Part shown: positions 1-10,247 of the stretch, piece by piece
Layout: each line of letters opens with the position of its first letter
Position numbering within the stretch: position 1 is the stretch's first letter
DNA from: Limanda limanda
Taxonomy: Eukaryota; Chordata; Actinopteri; Pleuronectiformes; Pleuronectidae
DNA: 64,000 bases
Reading direction: 5' to 3'
Assembly: GCF_963576545.1 (NCBI RefSeq)
Contig: NW_026870588.1
Span: forward strand, 124,001 to 188,000
The notes under the pieces: model-generated
Told to the model about the DNA's origin: nothing
What the model saw: only the letters and a program-made list of their open reading frames with translations
Database searches by the model: none
Translations under genes and position numbers: made by a program

Positions 1-166
1 AACGTTATTCAAGAATATCTCTTTCACCTATGTGCTTTCATCCCTAACCCTAACCCTAACCCTTCCGAAAGTCGGAGAAGCTCAAGGATGGTACCGATCG
101 ATGTGCGCTACCCCATTTAGTGGGGGTAGAGCCTACTTGCAAGTCTCTCCGACCTTCACAAAAAAA
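1..166 (+). repeat. Left-edge partial unit and first A unit
   Basis: Bases 1-3 (AAC) end a unit whose last base is C rather than A, as in the AAAACG B variant. The first complete A is 4-166. It has TTTCACC in place of TTTCTCC near base 26 and GATGTGCGC near 101. The array clearly continues to the left of the window. Confidence 0.85.
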
Positions 167-321
167 GTTATTCAAGAATATCTCCTCAGATTTGGGGGAA
201 TTTCGTCGGTCGACCTCTTCCGAAGGTCGTACAAGCTCGGGGATGGTACCAATCGATTTGCAGGACCCAAATTAGTCCAGATGCAACCACTTTCCAAGTC
301 TCTCCGACCTTCACAAAAAAA
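167..321 (+). repeat. Representative monomer B (155 bp, no telomere motif)
   Basis: It shares its first 18 bp and last 27 bp exactly with A. Between them lie a 32-bp B-specific segment (CTCAGATTTGGGGGAATTTC and on to GGTCGACCT), a 45-bp core 84% identical to the A core, and a 33-bp segment matching A at 17 of 33 positions, including TTAGT. A and B therefore align end to end without gaps except where A has 40 bp (with the telomere block) and B has 32 bp; this accounts for the whole 8-bp length difference. This copy has the TTTGCAGG variant near 260, also seen near 26963; most copies have TCCGCAGG or TCTGCAGG. Confidence 0.95.
208..229 (+). other. Palindrome and hairpin in B
   Basis: GGTCGACC (208-215) is an 8-bp palindrome. 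Overlapping it, CGACCT (211-216) and AGGTCG (224-229) form a 6-bp stem with a 7-nt loop. It lies at the right edge of the segment that the telomere block occupies in A, running into the shared core. It recurs in most B units; the GGTTGTAC variants lose one pair. Confidence 0.6.
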
Positions 322-359
322 GTTATTCAAGAATATCTCTTTCTCCTATGTGCTTTCAT

Positions 360-380
360 CCCTAACCCTAACCCTAACCC
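360..380 (-). other. Telomere-type block with G-quadruplex potential, one per full A unit
   Basis: The + strand reads (CCCTAA)3CCC, so the - strand reads (GGGTTA)3GGG: four G-tracts of three separated by TTA. That is the minimal canonical telomeric G-quadruplex sequence, and the C-rich strand is a potential i-motif. The same block sits at unit positions 39-59 of every full-length A. By hand count 243 A units are full length, and in two of these one C-tract is broken (near 32374 and 43472). Folding potential is established for this sequence class; folding here is inference. Confidence 0.85.
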
Positions 381-381
381 T

Positions 382-394
382 TCCGAAAGTCGGA
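382..394 (+). other. Short inverted repeat TCCGA-AAG-TCGGA in A
   Basis: A 5-bp perfect stem with a 3-nt loop lies directly downstream of the telomere block in A units. A longer-range complement also exists: GTCGGAGA here pairs with TCTCCGAC near the end of the same unit. The recurrent CCGAAAG to CCAAAAG variant breaks one stem pair. Confidence 0.6.
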
Positions 395-425
395 GAAGCT
401 CAAGGATGGTACCGATCGATGCGCG

Positions 426-447
426 CTACCCCATTTAGTGGGGGTAG
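426..447 (+). other. Inverted repeat in A around ATTTAG
   Basis: CTACCCC (426-432) and GGGGTAG (441-447) are perfect reverse complements of 7 bp with an 8-nt loop, ATTTAGTG. The structure recurs in nearly every A unit. Variants alter it: GCGCAACCCC copies lose the outer C-T-A pairing, and the copy near 48 kb has a perfect 8-bp stem. Nothing shows whether it is extruded or functional. Confidence 0.7.
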
Positions 448-484
448 AGCCTACTTGCAAGTCTCTCCGACCTTCACAAAAAAA

Positions 485-1603
485 GTTATTCAAGAATATC
501 TCTTTCTCCTATGTGCTTTCATCCCTAACCCTAACCCTAACCCTTCCGAAAGTCGGAGAAGCTCAAGGATGGTACCGATCGATGCGCGCTACCCCATTTA
601 GTGGGGGTAGAGCCTACTTGCAAGTCTCTCCGACCTTCACAAAAAAAGTTATTCAAGAATATCTCTTTCTCCTATGTGCTTTCATCCCTAACCCTAACCC
701 TAACCCTTCCGAAAGTCGGAGAAGCTCAAGGATGGTACCGATCGATGCGCGCTACCCCATTTAGTGGGGGTAGAGCCTACTTGCAAGTCTCTCCGACCTT
801 CACAAAAAAAGTTATTCAAGAATATCTCCTCAGATTTGGGGGAATTTCGTCGGTCGACCTCTTCCGAAGGTCGTACAAGCTCGGGGATGGTACCAATCGA
901 TCCGCAGGACCCAAATTAGTCCAGATGCAACCACTTTCCAAGTCTCTCCGACCTTCACAAAAAAAGTTATTCAAGAATATCTCTTTCTCCTATGTGCTTT
1001 CATCCCTAACCCTAACCCTTCCGAAAGTCGGAGAAGCTCAAGGATGGTACCGATCGATGCGCGCTACCCCATTTAGTGGGGGTAGAGCCTACTTGCAAGT
1101 CTCTCCGACCTTCACAAAAAAAGTTATTCAAGAATATCTCCTCAGATTTGGGGGAATTTCGTCGGTCGACCTCTTCCGAAGGTCGTACAAGCTCGGGGAT
1201 GGTACCAATCGATCCGCAGGACCCAAATTAGTCCAGATGCAACCACTTTCCAAGTCTCTCCGACCTTCACAAAAAAAGTTATTCAAGAATATCTCTTTCT
1301 CCTATGTGCTTTCATCCCTAACCCTAACCCTAACCCTTCCGAAAGTCGGAGAAGCTCAAGGATGGTACCGATCGATGCGCGCTACCCCATTTAGTGGGGG
1401 TAGAGCCTACTTGCAAGTCTCTCCGACCTTCACAAAAAAAGTTATTCAAGAATATCTCTTTCTCCTATGTGCTTTCATCCCTAACCCTAACCCTAACCCT
1501 TCCGAAAGTCGGAGAAGCTCAAGGATGGTACCGATCGATGCGCGCTACCCCATTTAGTGGGGGTAGAGCCTACTTGCAAGTCTCTCCGACCTTCACAAAA
1601 AAA
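485..1603 (+). repeat. Block A-A-B-A'-B-A-A, repeated at 11365-12483
   Basis: Seven units in the order A, A, B, A', B, A, A. The same order and spacing recur at an offset of 10,880 bp. The match rests on the unit pattern and the rare A'; few substitution markers are shared, so identity by descent is likely but not certain. Confidence 0.6.
966..1122 (+). repeat. Representative short monomer A' (157 bp, one CCCTAA fewer)
   Basis: This A unit has (CCCTAA)2CCC instead of (CCCTAA)3CCC, a clean 6-bp loss. Thirty-three A units are of this class. Their landmark ATTTAG ends at 1076, 8603, 11956, 16116, 17871, 18827, 20582, 22492, 23293, 23932, 28589, 29064, 31474, 38551, 39344, 39656, 44174, 45929, 48010, 48957, 49432, 50869, 52795, 54713, 56949, 57897, 58372, 59002, 59950, 60425, 62188, 62663 and 63464. 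The class is commoner in the right half. Many copies are shared by descent through larger duplications rather than by independent slippage. Confidence 0.93.
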
Positions 1604-3201
1604 GTTATTCAAGAATATCTCCTCAGATTTGGGGGAATTTCGTCGGTCGACCTCTTCCGAAGGTCGTACAAGCTCGGGGATGGTACCAATCGATCCGCAG
1701 GACCCAAATTAGTCCAGATGCAACCACTTTCCAAGTCTCTCCGACCTTCACAAAAAAAGTTATTCAAGAATATCTCTTTCTCCTATGTGCTTTCATCCCT
1801 AACCCTAACCCTAACCCTTCCGAAAGTCGGAGAAGCTCAAGGATGGTACTGATCGATGCGCGCTACCCCATTTAGTGGGGGTAGAGCCTACTTGCAAGTC
1901 TCTCCGACCTTCACAAAAAAAGTTATTCAAGAATATCTCTTTCTCCTATGTGCTTTCATCCCTAACCCTAACCCTAACCCTTCCGAAAGTCGGAGAAGCT
2001 CAAGGATGGTACCGATCGATGCGCGCTACCCCATTTAGTGGGGGTAGAGCCTACTTGCAAGTCTCTCCGACCTTCACAAAAAAAGTTATTCAAGAATATC
2101 TCCTCAGATTTGGGGGAATTTCGTCGGTCGACCTCTTCCGAAGGTCGTACAAGCTCGGGGATGGTATCAATCGATCCGCAGGACCCAAATTAGTCCAGAT
2201 GCAACCACTTTCCAAGTCTCTCCGACCTTCACAAAAAAAGTTATTCAAGAATATCTCTTTCTCCTATGTGCTTTCATCCCTAACCCTAACCCTAACCCTT
2301 CCGAAAGTCGGAGAAGCTCAAGGATGGTACCGATCGATGCGCGCTACCCCATTTAGTGGGGGTAGAGCCTACTTGCAAGTCTCTCCGACCTTCACAAAAA
2401 AAGTTATTCAAGAATATCTCCTCAGATTTGGGGGAATTTCGTCGGTCGACCTCTTCCGAAGGTCGTACAAGCTCGGGGATGGTACCAATCGATCCGCAGG
2501 ACCCAAATTAGTCCAGATGCAACCACTTTCCAAGTCTCTCCGACCTTCACAAAAAAAGTTATTCAAGAATATCTCTTTCTCCTATGTGCTTTCATCCCTA
2601 ACCCTAACCCTAACCCTTCCAAAAGTCGGAGAAGCTCAAGGATGGTACCGATCGATGCGCGCTACCCCATTTAGTGGGGGTAGAGCCTACTTGCAAGTCT
2701 CTCCGACCTTCACAAAAAAAGTTATTCAAGAATATCTCTTTCTCCTATGTGCTTTCATCCCTAACCCTAACCCTAACCCTTCCGAAAGTCGGAGAAGCTC
2801 AAGGATGGTACCGATCGATGCGCGCTACCCCATTTAGTGGGGGTAGAGCCTACTTGCAAGTCTCTCCGACCTTCACAAAAAAAGTTATTCAAGAATATCT
2901 CTTTCTCCTATGTGCTTTCATCCCTAACCCTAACCCTAACCCTTCCGAAAGTCGGAGAAGCTCAAGGATGGTACCGATCGATGCGCGCTACCCCATTTAG
3001 TGGGGGTAGAGCCTACTTGCAAGTCTCTCCGACCTTCACAAAAAAAGTTATTCAAGAATATCTCCTCAGATTTGGGGGAATTTCGTCGGTCGACCTCTTC
3101 CGAAGGTCGTACAAGCTCGGGGATGGTACCAATCGATCCGCAGGACCCAAATTAGTCCAGATGCAACCACTTTCCAAGTCTCTCCGACCTTCACAAAAAA
3201 A
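1123..3201 (+). repeat. Duplicated segment, left copy (partner 9767-11845, offset 8,644)
   Basis: Three diagnostic substitutions occur at the same offset in both copies: GGTACT for GGTACC at 1850 and 10494, GGTATC for GGTACC in a B unit at 2167 and 10811, and CCAAAAG for CCGAAAG at 2621 and 11265. The unit order is the same across about 2.1 kb. The match ends on both sides where one copy has A' and the other A. Confidence 0.85.
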
Positions 3202-4970
3202 GTTATTCAAGAATATCTCTTTCTCCTATGTGCTTTCATCCCTAACCCTAACCCTAACCCTTCCGAAAGTCGGAGAAGCTCAAGGATGGTACCGATCGAT
3301 GCGCGCTACCCCATTTAGTGGGGGTAGAGCCTACTTGCAAGTCTCTCCGACCTTCACAAAAAAAGTTATTCAAGAATATCTCTTTCTCCTATGTGCTTTC
3401 ATCCCTAACCCTAACCCTAACCCTTCCGAAAGTCGGAGAAGCTCAAGGATGGTACCGATCGATGCGCGCTACCCCATTTAGTGGGGGTAGAGCCTACTTG
3501 CAAGTCTCTCCGACCTTCACAAAAAAAGTTATTCAAGAATATCTCCTCAGATTTGGGGGAATTTCGTCGGTCGACCTCTTCCGAAGGTCGTACAAGCTCG
3601 GGGATGGTACCAATCGATCCGCAGGACCCAAATTAGTCCAGATGCAACCACTTTCCAAGTCTCTCCGACCTTCACAAAAAAAGTTATTCAAGAATATCTC
3701 TTTCTCCTATGTGCTTTCATCCCTAACCCTAACCCTAACCCTTCCGAAAGTCGGAGAAGCTCAAGGATGGTACCGATCGATGCGCGCTACCCCATTTAGT
3801 GGGGGTAGAGCCTACTTGCAAGTCTCTCCGACCTTCACAAAAAAAGTTATTCAAGAATATCTCTTTCTCCTATGTGCTTTCATCCCTAACCCTAACCCTA
3901 ACCCTTCCGAAAGTCGGAGAAGCTCAAGGATGGTACCGATCGATGCGCGCTACCCCATTTAGTGGGGGTAGAGCCTACTTGCAAGTCTCTCCGACCTTCA
4001 CAAAAAAAGTTATTCAAGAATATCTCCTCAGATTTGGGGGAATTTCGTCGGTCGACCTCTTCCGAAGGTCGTACAAGCTCGGGGATGGTACCAATCGATC
4101 CGCAGGACCCAAATTAGTCCAGATGCAACCACTTTCCAAGTCTCTCCGACCTTCACAAAAAAAGTTATTCAAGAATATCTCTTTCTCCTATGTGCTTTCA
4201 TCCCTAACCCTAACCCTAACCCTTCCGAAAGTCGGAGAAGCTCAAGGATGGTACCGATCGATGCGCGCTACCCCATTTAGTGGGGGTAGAGCCTACTTGC
4301 AAGTCTCTCCGACCTTCACAAAAAAAGTTATTCAAGAATATCTCTTTCTCCTATGTGCTTTCATCCCTAACCCTAACCCTAACCCTTCCGAAAGTCGGAG
4401 AAGCTCAAGGATGGTACCGATCGATGCGCGCTACCCCATTTAGTGGGGGTAGAGCCTACTTGCAAGTCTCTCCGACCTTCACAAAAAAAGTTATTCAAGA
4501 ATATCTCCTCAGATTTGGGGGAATTTCGTCGGTCGACCTCTTCCGAAGGTCGTACAAGCTCGGGGATGGTACCAATCGATCCGCAGGACCCAAATTAGTC
4601 CAGATGCAACCACTTTCCAAGTCTCTCCGACCTTCACAAAAAAAGTTATTCAAGAATATCTCTTTCTCCTATGTGCTTTCATCCCTAACCCTAACCCTAA
4701 CCCTTCCGAAAGTCGGAGAAGCTCAAGGATGGTACCGATCGATGCGCGCTACCCCATTTAGTGGGGGTAGAGCCTACTTGCAAGTCTCTCCGACCTTCAC
4801 AAAAAAAGTTATTCAAGAATATCTCTTTCTCCTATGTGCTTTCATCCCTAACCCTAACCCTAACCCTTCCGAAAGTCGGAGAAGCTCAAGGATGGTACCG
4901 ATCGATGCGCGCTACCCCATTTAGTGGGGGTAGAGCCTACTTGCAAGTCTCTCCGACCTTCACAAAAAAA
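2721..4970 (+). repeat. Regular run of the 481-bp trimer A-A-B
   Basis: A-A pairs separated by single B units occur five times in succession (A landmarks at 2837/3000, 3318/3481, 3799/3962, 4280/4443 and 4761/4924), giving a strict 481-bp period. This is the most regular stretch of trimer organisation in the window. The corresponding part of the right copy of the large duplication is 650 bp shorter and contains an A'-B pair, so the two copies have lost or gained whole units. Confidence 0.85.
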
Positions 4971-7685
4971 GTTATTCAAGAATATCTCCTCAGATTTGGG
5001 GGAATTTCGTCGGTCGACCTCTTCAGAAGGTCGTACAAGCTCGGGGATGGTACCAATCGATCCGCAGGACCCAAATTAGTCCAGATGCAACCACTTTCCA
5101 AGTCTCTCCGACCTTCACAAAAAAAGTTATTCAAGAATATCTCTTTCTCCTATGTGCTTTCATCCCTAACCCTAACCCTAACCCTTCCGAAAGTCGGAGA
5201 AGCTCAAGGATGGTACCGATCGATGCGCGCTACCCCATTTAGTGGGGGTAGAGCCTACTTGCAAGTCTCTCCGACCTTCACAAAAAAAGTTATTCAAGAA
5301 TATCTCCTCAGATTTGGGGGAATTTCGTCGGTCGACCTCTTCCGAAGGTCGTACAAGCTCGGGGATGGTACCAATCGATCCGCAGGACCCAAATTAGTCC
5401 AGATGCAACCACTTTCCAAGTCTCTCCGACCTTCACAAAAAAAGTTATTCAAGAATATCTCTTTCTCCTATGTGCTTTCATCCCTAACCCTAACCCTAAC
5501 CCTTCCAAAAGTCGGAGAAGCTCAAGGATGGTACCGATCGATGCGCGCTACCCCATTTAGTGGGGGTAGAGCCTACTTGCAAGTCTCTCCGACCTTCACA
5601 AAAAAAGTTATTCAAGAATATCTCTTTCTCCTATGTGCTTTCATCCCTAACCCTAACCCTAACCCTTCCGAAAGTCGGAGAAGCTCAAGGATGGTACCGA
5701 TCGATGCGCGCTACCCCATTTAGTGGGGGTAGAGCCTACTTGCAAGTCTCTCCGACCTTCACAAAAAAAGTTATTCAAGAATATCTCTTTCTCCTATGTG
5801 CTTTCATCCCTAACCCTAACCCTAACCCTTCCGAAAGTCGGAGAAGCTCAAGGATGGTACCGATCGATGCGCGCAACCCCATTTAGTGGGGGTAGAGCCT
5901 ACTTGCAAGTCTCTCCGACCTTCACAAAAAAAGTTATTCAAGAATATCTCCTCAGATTTGGGGGAATTTCGTCGGTCGACCTCTTCCGAAGGTCGTACAA
6001 GCTCGGGGATGGTACCAATCGATCCGCAGGACCCAAATTAGTCCAGATGCAACCACTTTCCAAGTCTCTCCGACCTTCACAAAAAAAGTTATTCAAGAAT
6101 ATCTCTTTCTCCTATGTGCTTTCATCCCTAACCCTAACCCTAACCCTTCCGAAAGTCGGAGAAGCTCAAGGATGGTACCGATCGATGCGCGCAACCCCAT
6201 TTAGTGGGGGTAGAGCCTACTTGCAAGTCTCTCCGACCTTCACAAAAAAAGTTATTCAAGAATATCTCCTCAGATTTGGGGGAATTTCGTCGGTCGACCT
6301 CTTCCGAAGGTCGTACAAGCTCGGGGATGGTACCAATCGATCCGCAGGACCCAAATTAGTCCAGATGCAACCACTTTCCAAGTCTCTCCGACCTTCACAA
6401 AAAAAGTTATTCAAGAATATCTCTTTCTCCTATGTGCTTTCATCCCTAACCCTAACCCTAACCCTTCCGAAAGTCGGAGAAGCTCAAGGATGGTACCGAT
6501 CGATGCGCGCAACCCCATTTAGTGGGGGTAGAGCCTACTTGCAAGTCTCTCCGACCTTCACAAAAAAAGTTATTCAAGAATATCTCCTCAGATTTGGGGG
6601 AATTTCGTCGGTCGACCTCTTCCGAAGGTCGTACAAGCTCGGGGATGGTACCAATCGATCCGCAGGACCCAAATTAGTCCAGATGCAACCACTTTCCAAG
6701 TCTCTCCGACCTTCACAAAAAAAGTTATTCAAGAATATCTCTTTCTCCTATGTGCTTTCATCCCTAACCCTAACCCTAACCCTTCCGAAAGTCGGAGAAG
6801 CTCAAGGATGGTACCGATCGATGCGCGCTACCCCATTTAGTGGGGGTAGAGCCTACTTGCAAGTCTCTCCGACCTTCACAAAAAAAGTTATTCAAGAATA
6901 TCTCTTTCTCCTATGTGCTTTCATCCCTAACCCTAACCCTAACCCTTCCGAAAGTCGGAGAAGCTCAAGGATGGTACCGATCGATGCGCGCTACCCCATT
7001 TAGTGGGGGTAGAGCCTACTTGCAAGTCTCTCCGACCTTCACAAAAAAAGTTATTCAAGAATATCTCCTCAGATTTGGGGGAATTTCGTCGGTCGACCTC
7101 TTCCGAAGGTCGTACAAGCTCGGGGATGGTACCAATCGATCCGCAGGACCCAAATTAGTCCAGATGCAACCACTTTCCAAGTCTCTCCGACCTTCACAAA
7201 AAAAGTTATTCAAGAATATCTCTTTCTCCTATGTGCTTTCATCCCTAACCCTAACCCTAACCCTTCCGAAAGTCGGAGAAGCTCAAAGATGGTACCGATC
7301 GATGCGCGCTACCCCATTTAGTGGGGGTAGAGCCTACTTGCAAGTCTCTCCGACCTTCACAAAAAAAGTTATTCAAGAATATCTCTTTCTCCTATGTGCT
7401 TTCATCCCTAACCCTAACCCTAACCCTTCCGAAAGTCGGAGAAGCTCAAGGATGGTACCGATCGATGCGCGCTACCCCATTTAGTGGGGGTAGAGCCTAC
7501 TTGCAAGTCTCTCCGACCTTCACAAAAAAAGTTATTCAAGAATATCTCCTCAGATTTGGGGGAATTTCGTCGGTCGACCTCTTCCGAAGGTCGTACAAGC
7601 TCGGGGATGGTACCAATCGATCCGCAGGACCCAAATTAGTCCAGATGCAACCACTTTCCAAGTCTCTCCGACCTTCACAAAAAAA
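4009..7685 (+). repeat. Duplicated segment, left copy (partner 12003-15679, offset 7,994)
   Basis: Shared markers at one offset include CCAAAAG at 5507 and 13501, three successive A units with GCGCAACCCC (landmarks 5886, 6204, 6522 and 13880, 14198, 14516), and CTCAAAGATGG near 7285 and 15279. A private change, CTTCAGAAGG near 5025, is absent from the partner, so the copies have begun to diverge. Confidence 0.85.
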
Positions 7686-8492
7686 GTTATTCAAGAATAT
7701 CTCTTTCTCCTATGTGCTTTCATCCCTAACCCTAACCCTAACCCTTCCGAAAGTCGGAGAAGCTCAAAGATGGTACCGATCGATGCGCGCTACCCCATTT
7801 AGTGGGGGTAGAGCCTACTTGCAAGTCTCTCCGACCTTCACAAAAAAAGTTATTCAAGAATATCTCTTTCTCCTATGTGCTTTCATCCCTAACCCTAACC
7901 CTAACCCTTCCGAAAGTCGGAGAAGCTCAAGGATGGTACCGATCGATGCGCGCTACCCCATTTAGTGGGGGTAGAGCCTACTTGCAAGTCTCTCCGACCT
8001 TCACAAAAAAAGTTATTCAAGAATATCTCCTCAGATTTGGGGGAATTTCGTCGGTCGACCTCTTCCGAAGGTCGTACAAGCTCGGGGATGGTACCAATCG
8101 ATCCGCAGGACCCAAATTAGTCCAGATGCAACCACTTTCCAAGTCTCTCCGACCTTCACAAAAAAAGTTATTCAAGAATATCTCTTTCTCCTATGTGCTT
8201 TCATCCCTAACCCTAACCCTAACCCTTCCGAAAGTCGGAGAAGCTCAAGGATGGTACCGATCGATGCGCGCTACCCCATTTAGTGGGGGTAGAGCCTACT
8301 TGCAAGTCTCTCCGACCTTCACAAAAAAAGTTATTCAAGAATATCTCTTTCTCCTATGTGCTTTCATCCCTAACCCTAACCCTAACCCTTCCGAAAGTCG
8401 GAGAAGCTCAAGGATGGTACCGATCGATGCGCGCTACCCCATTTAGTGGGGGTAGAGCCTACTTGCAAGTCTCTCCGACCTTCACAAAAAAA
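7686..8492 (+). repeat. A-A-B-A-A link; one 481-bp trimer is missing from the right copy
   Basis: Units are A (CTCAAAGATGG variant), A, B, A, A. In the right copy of the large duplication only A-A (15680-16005) lies between the flanking blocks. The offset therefore changes from 7,994 to 7,513, a step of exactly 481 bp, one A-A-B trimer. Confidence 0.75.
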
Positions 8493-10247
8493 GTTATTCA
8501 AGAATATCTCTTTCTCCTATGTGCTTTCATCCCTAACCCTAACCCTTTCGAAAGTCGGAGAAGCTCAAGGATGGTACCGATCGATGCGCGCTACCCCATT
8601 TAGTGGGGGTAGAGCCTACTTGCAAGTCTCTCCGACCTTCACAAAAAAAGTTATTCAAGAATATCTCCTCAGATTTGGGGGAATTTCGTCGGTCGACCTC
8701 TTCCGAAGGTCGTACAAGCTCGGGGATGGTACCAATCGATCTGCAGGACCCAAATTAGTCCAGATGCAACCACTTTCCAAGTCTCTCCGACCTTCACAAA
8801 AAAAGTTATTCAAGAATATCTCTTTCTCCTATGTGCTTTCATCCCTAACCCTAACCCTAACCCTTCCGAAAGTCGGAGAAGCTCAAGGATGGTACCGATC
8901 GATGCGCGCTACCCCATTTAGTGGGGGTAGAGCCTACTTGCAAGTCTCTCCGACCTTCACAAAAAAAGTTATTCAAGAATATCTCCTCAGATTTGGGGGA
9001 ATTTCGTCGGTCGACCTCTTCCGAAGGTCGTACAAGCTCGGGGATGGTACCAATCGATCCGCAGGACCCAAATTAGTCCAGATGCAACCACTTTCCAAGT
9101 CTCTCCGACATTCACAAAAAACGTTATTCAAGAATATCTCTTTCTCCTATGTGCTTTCATCCCTAACCCTAACCCTAACCCTTCCGAAAGTCGGAGAAGC
9201 TCAAGGATGGTACCGATCGATGCGCGCTACCCCATTTAGTGGGGGTAGAGCCTACTTGCAAGTCTCTCCGACCTTCACAAAAAAAGTTATTCAAGAATAT
9301 CTCCTCAGATTTGGGGGAATTTCGTCGGTCGACCTCTTCCGAAGGTCGTACAAGCTCGGGGATGGTACCAATCGATCCGCAGGACCCAAATTAGTCCAGA
9401 TGCAACCACTTTCCAAGTCTCTCCGACCTTCACAAAAAAAGTTATTCAAGAATATCTCTTTCTCCTATGTGCTTTCATCCCTAACCCTAACCCTAACCCT
9501 TCCGAAAGTCGGAGAAGCTCAAAGATGGTACCGATCGATGCGCGCTACCCCATTTAGTGGGGGTAGAGCCTACTTGCAAGTCTCTCCGACCTTCACAAAA
9601 AAAGTTATTCAAGAATATCTCTTTCTCCTATGTGCTTTCATCCCTAACCCTAACCCTAACCCTTCCGAAAGTCGGAGAAGCTCAAGGATGGTACCGATCG
9701 ATGCGCGCTACCCCATTTAGTGGGGGTAGAGCCTACTTGCAAGTCTCTCCGACCTTCACAAAAAAAGTTATTCAAGAATATCTCCTCAGATTTGGGGGAA
9801 TTTCGTCGGTCGACCTCTTCCGAAGGTCGTACAAGCTCGGGGATGGTACCAATCGATCCGCAGGACCCAAATTAGTCCAGATGCAACCACTTTCCAAGTC
9901 TCTCCGACCTTCACAAAAAAAGTTATTCAAGAATATCTCTTTCTCCTATGTGCTTTCATCCCTAACCCTAACCCTAACCCTTCCGAAAGTCGGAGAAGCT
10001 CAAGGATGGTACCGATCGATGCGCGCTACCCCATTTAGTGGGGGTAGAGCCTACTTGCAAGTCTCTCCGACCTTCACAAAAAAAGTTATTCAAGAATATC
10101 TCTTTCTCCTATGTGCTTTCATCCCTAACCCTAACCCTAACCCTTCCGAAAGTCGGAGAAGCTCAAGGATGGTACCGATCGATGCGCGCTACCCCATTTA
10201 GTGGGGGTAGAGCCTACTTGCAAGTCTCTCCGACCTTCACAAAAAAA
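8493..10247 (+). repeat. 1,755-bp higher-order repeat (F block), copy 1
   Basis: Unit order is A'-B-A-B-A-B-A-A-B-A-A. Markers are a C-to-T change beside the telomere block at 8548 (CCCTTTCG), TCTGCAGG in the first B (8742), and CGACATTCAC with AAAACG in the second B (9110 and 9122). The same set recurs at 16006, 17761, 18717 and 20472. This copy lies 7.5 kb away from the tandem cluster, as part of the left copy of the large duplication. Confidence 0.88.

Larger units (their letters stand above)
322..484 (+). repeat. Representative monomer A (163 bp, full telomere block)
   Basis: Unit positions 1-18 (GTTATTCAAGAATATCTC) are shared with B. Positions 19-38 are a pyrimidine-rich A-specific lead. 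Positions 39-59 are (CCCTAA)3CCC. Positions 59-103 are a 45-bp core containing TCCGA-AAG-TCGGA, GGTACC, CGATCG, ATCGAT and GCGC; this core aligns with B at 38 of 45 positions. Positions 104-136 contain the CTACCCC...GGGGTAG hairpin around ATTTAG. Positions 137-163 (CAAGTCTCTCC through the A7 run) are identical to B. This is the commoner monomer. The phase used here starts at GTTATT; a circular repeat has no natural start, so the phase is a convention. Confidence 0.95.

Noticed and set aside
167..321. CENP-B box that would mark a centromeric satellite
   Set aside because: The TTCG in B (TTTCGTCGGTCGACC) lacks the required A and CGGG spacing, and A has no match. A centromeric role is not excluded but not supported.
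426..447. Rho-independent terminator at the CTACCCC/GGGGTAG hairpin
   Set aside because: There is no T-tract after the stem and no gene upstream; the context is eukaryotic satellite.
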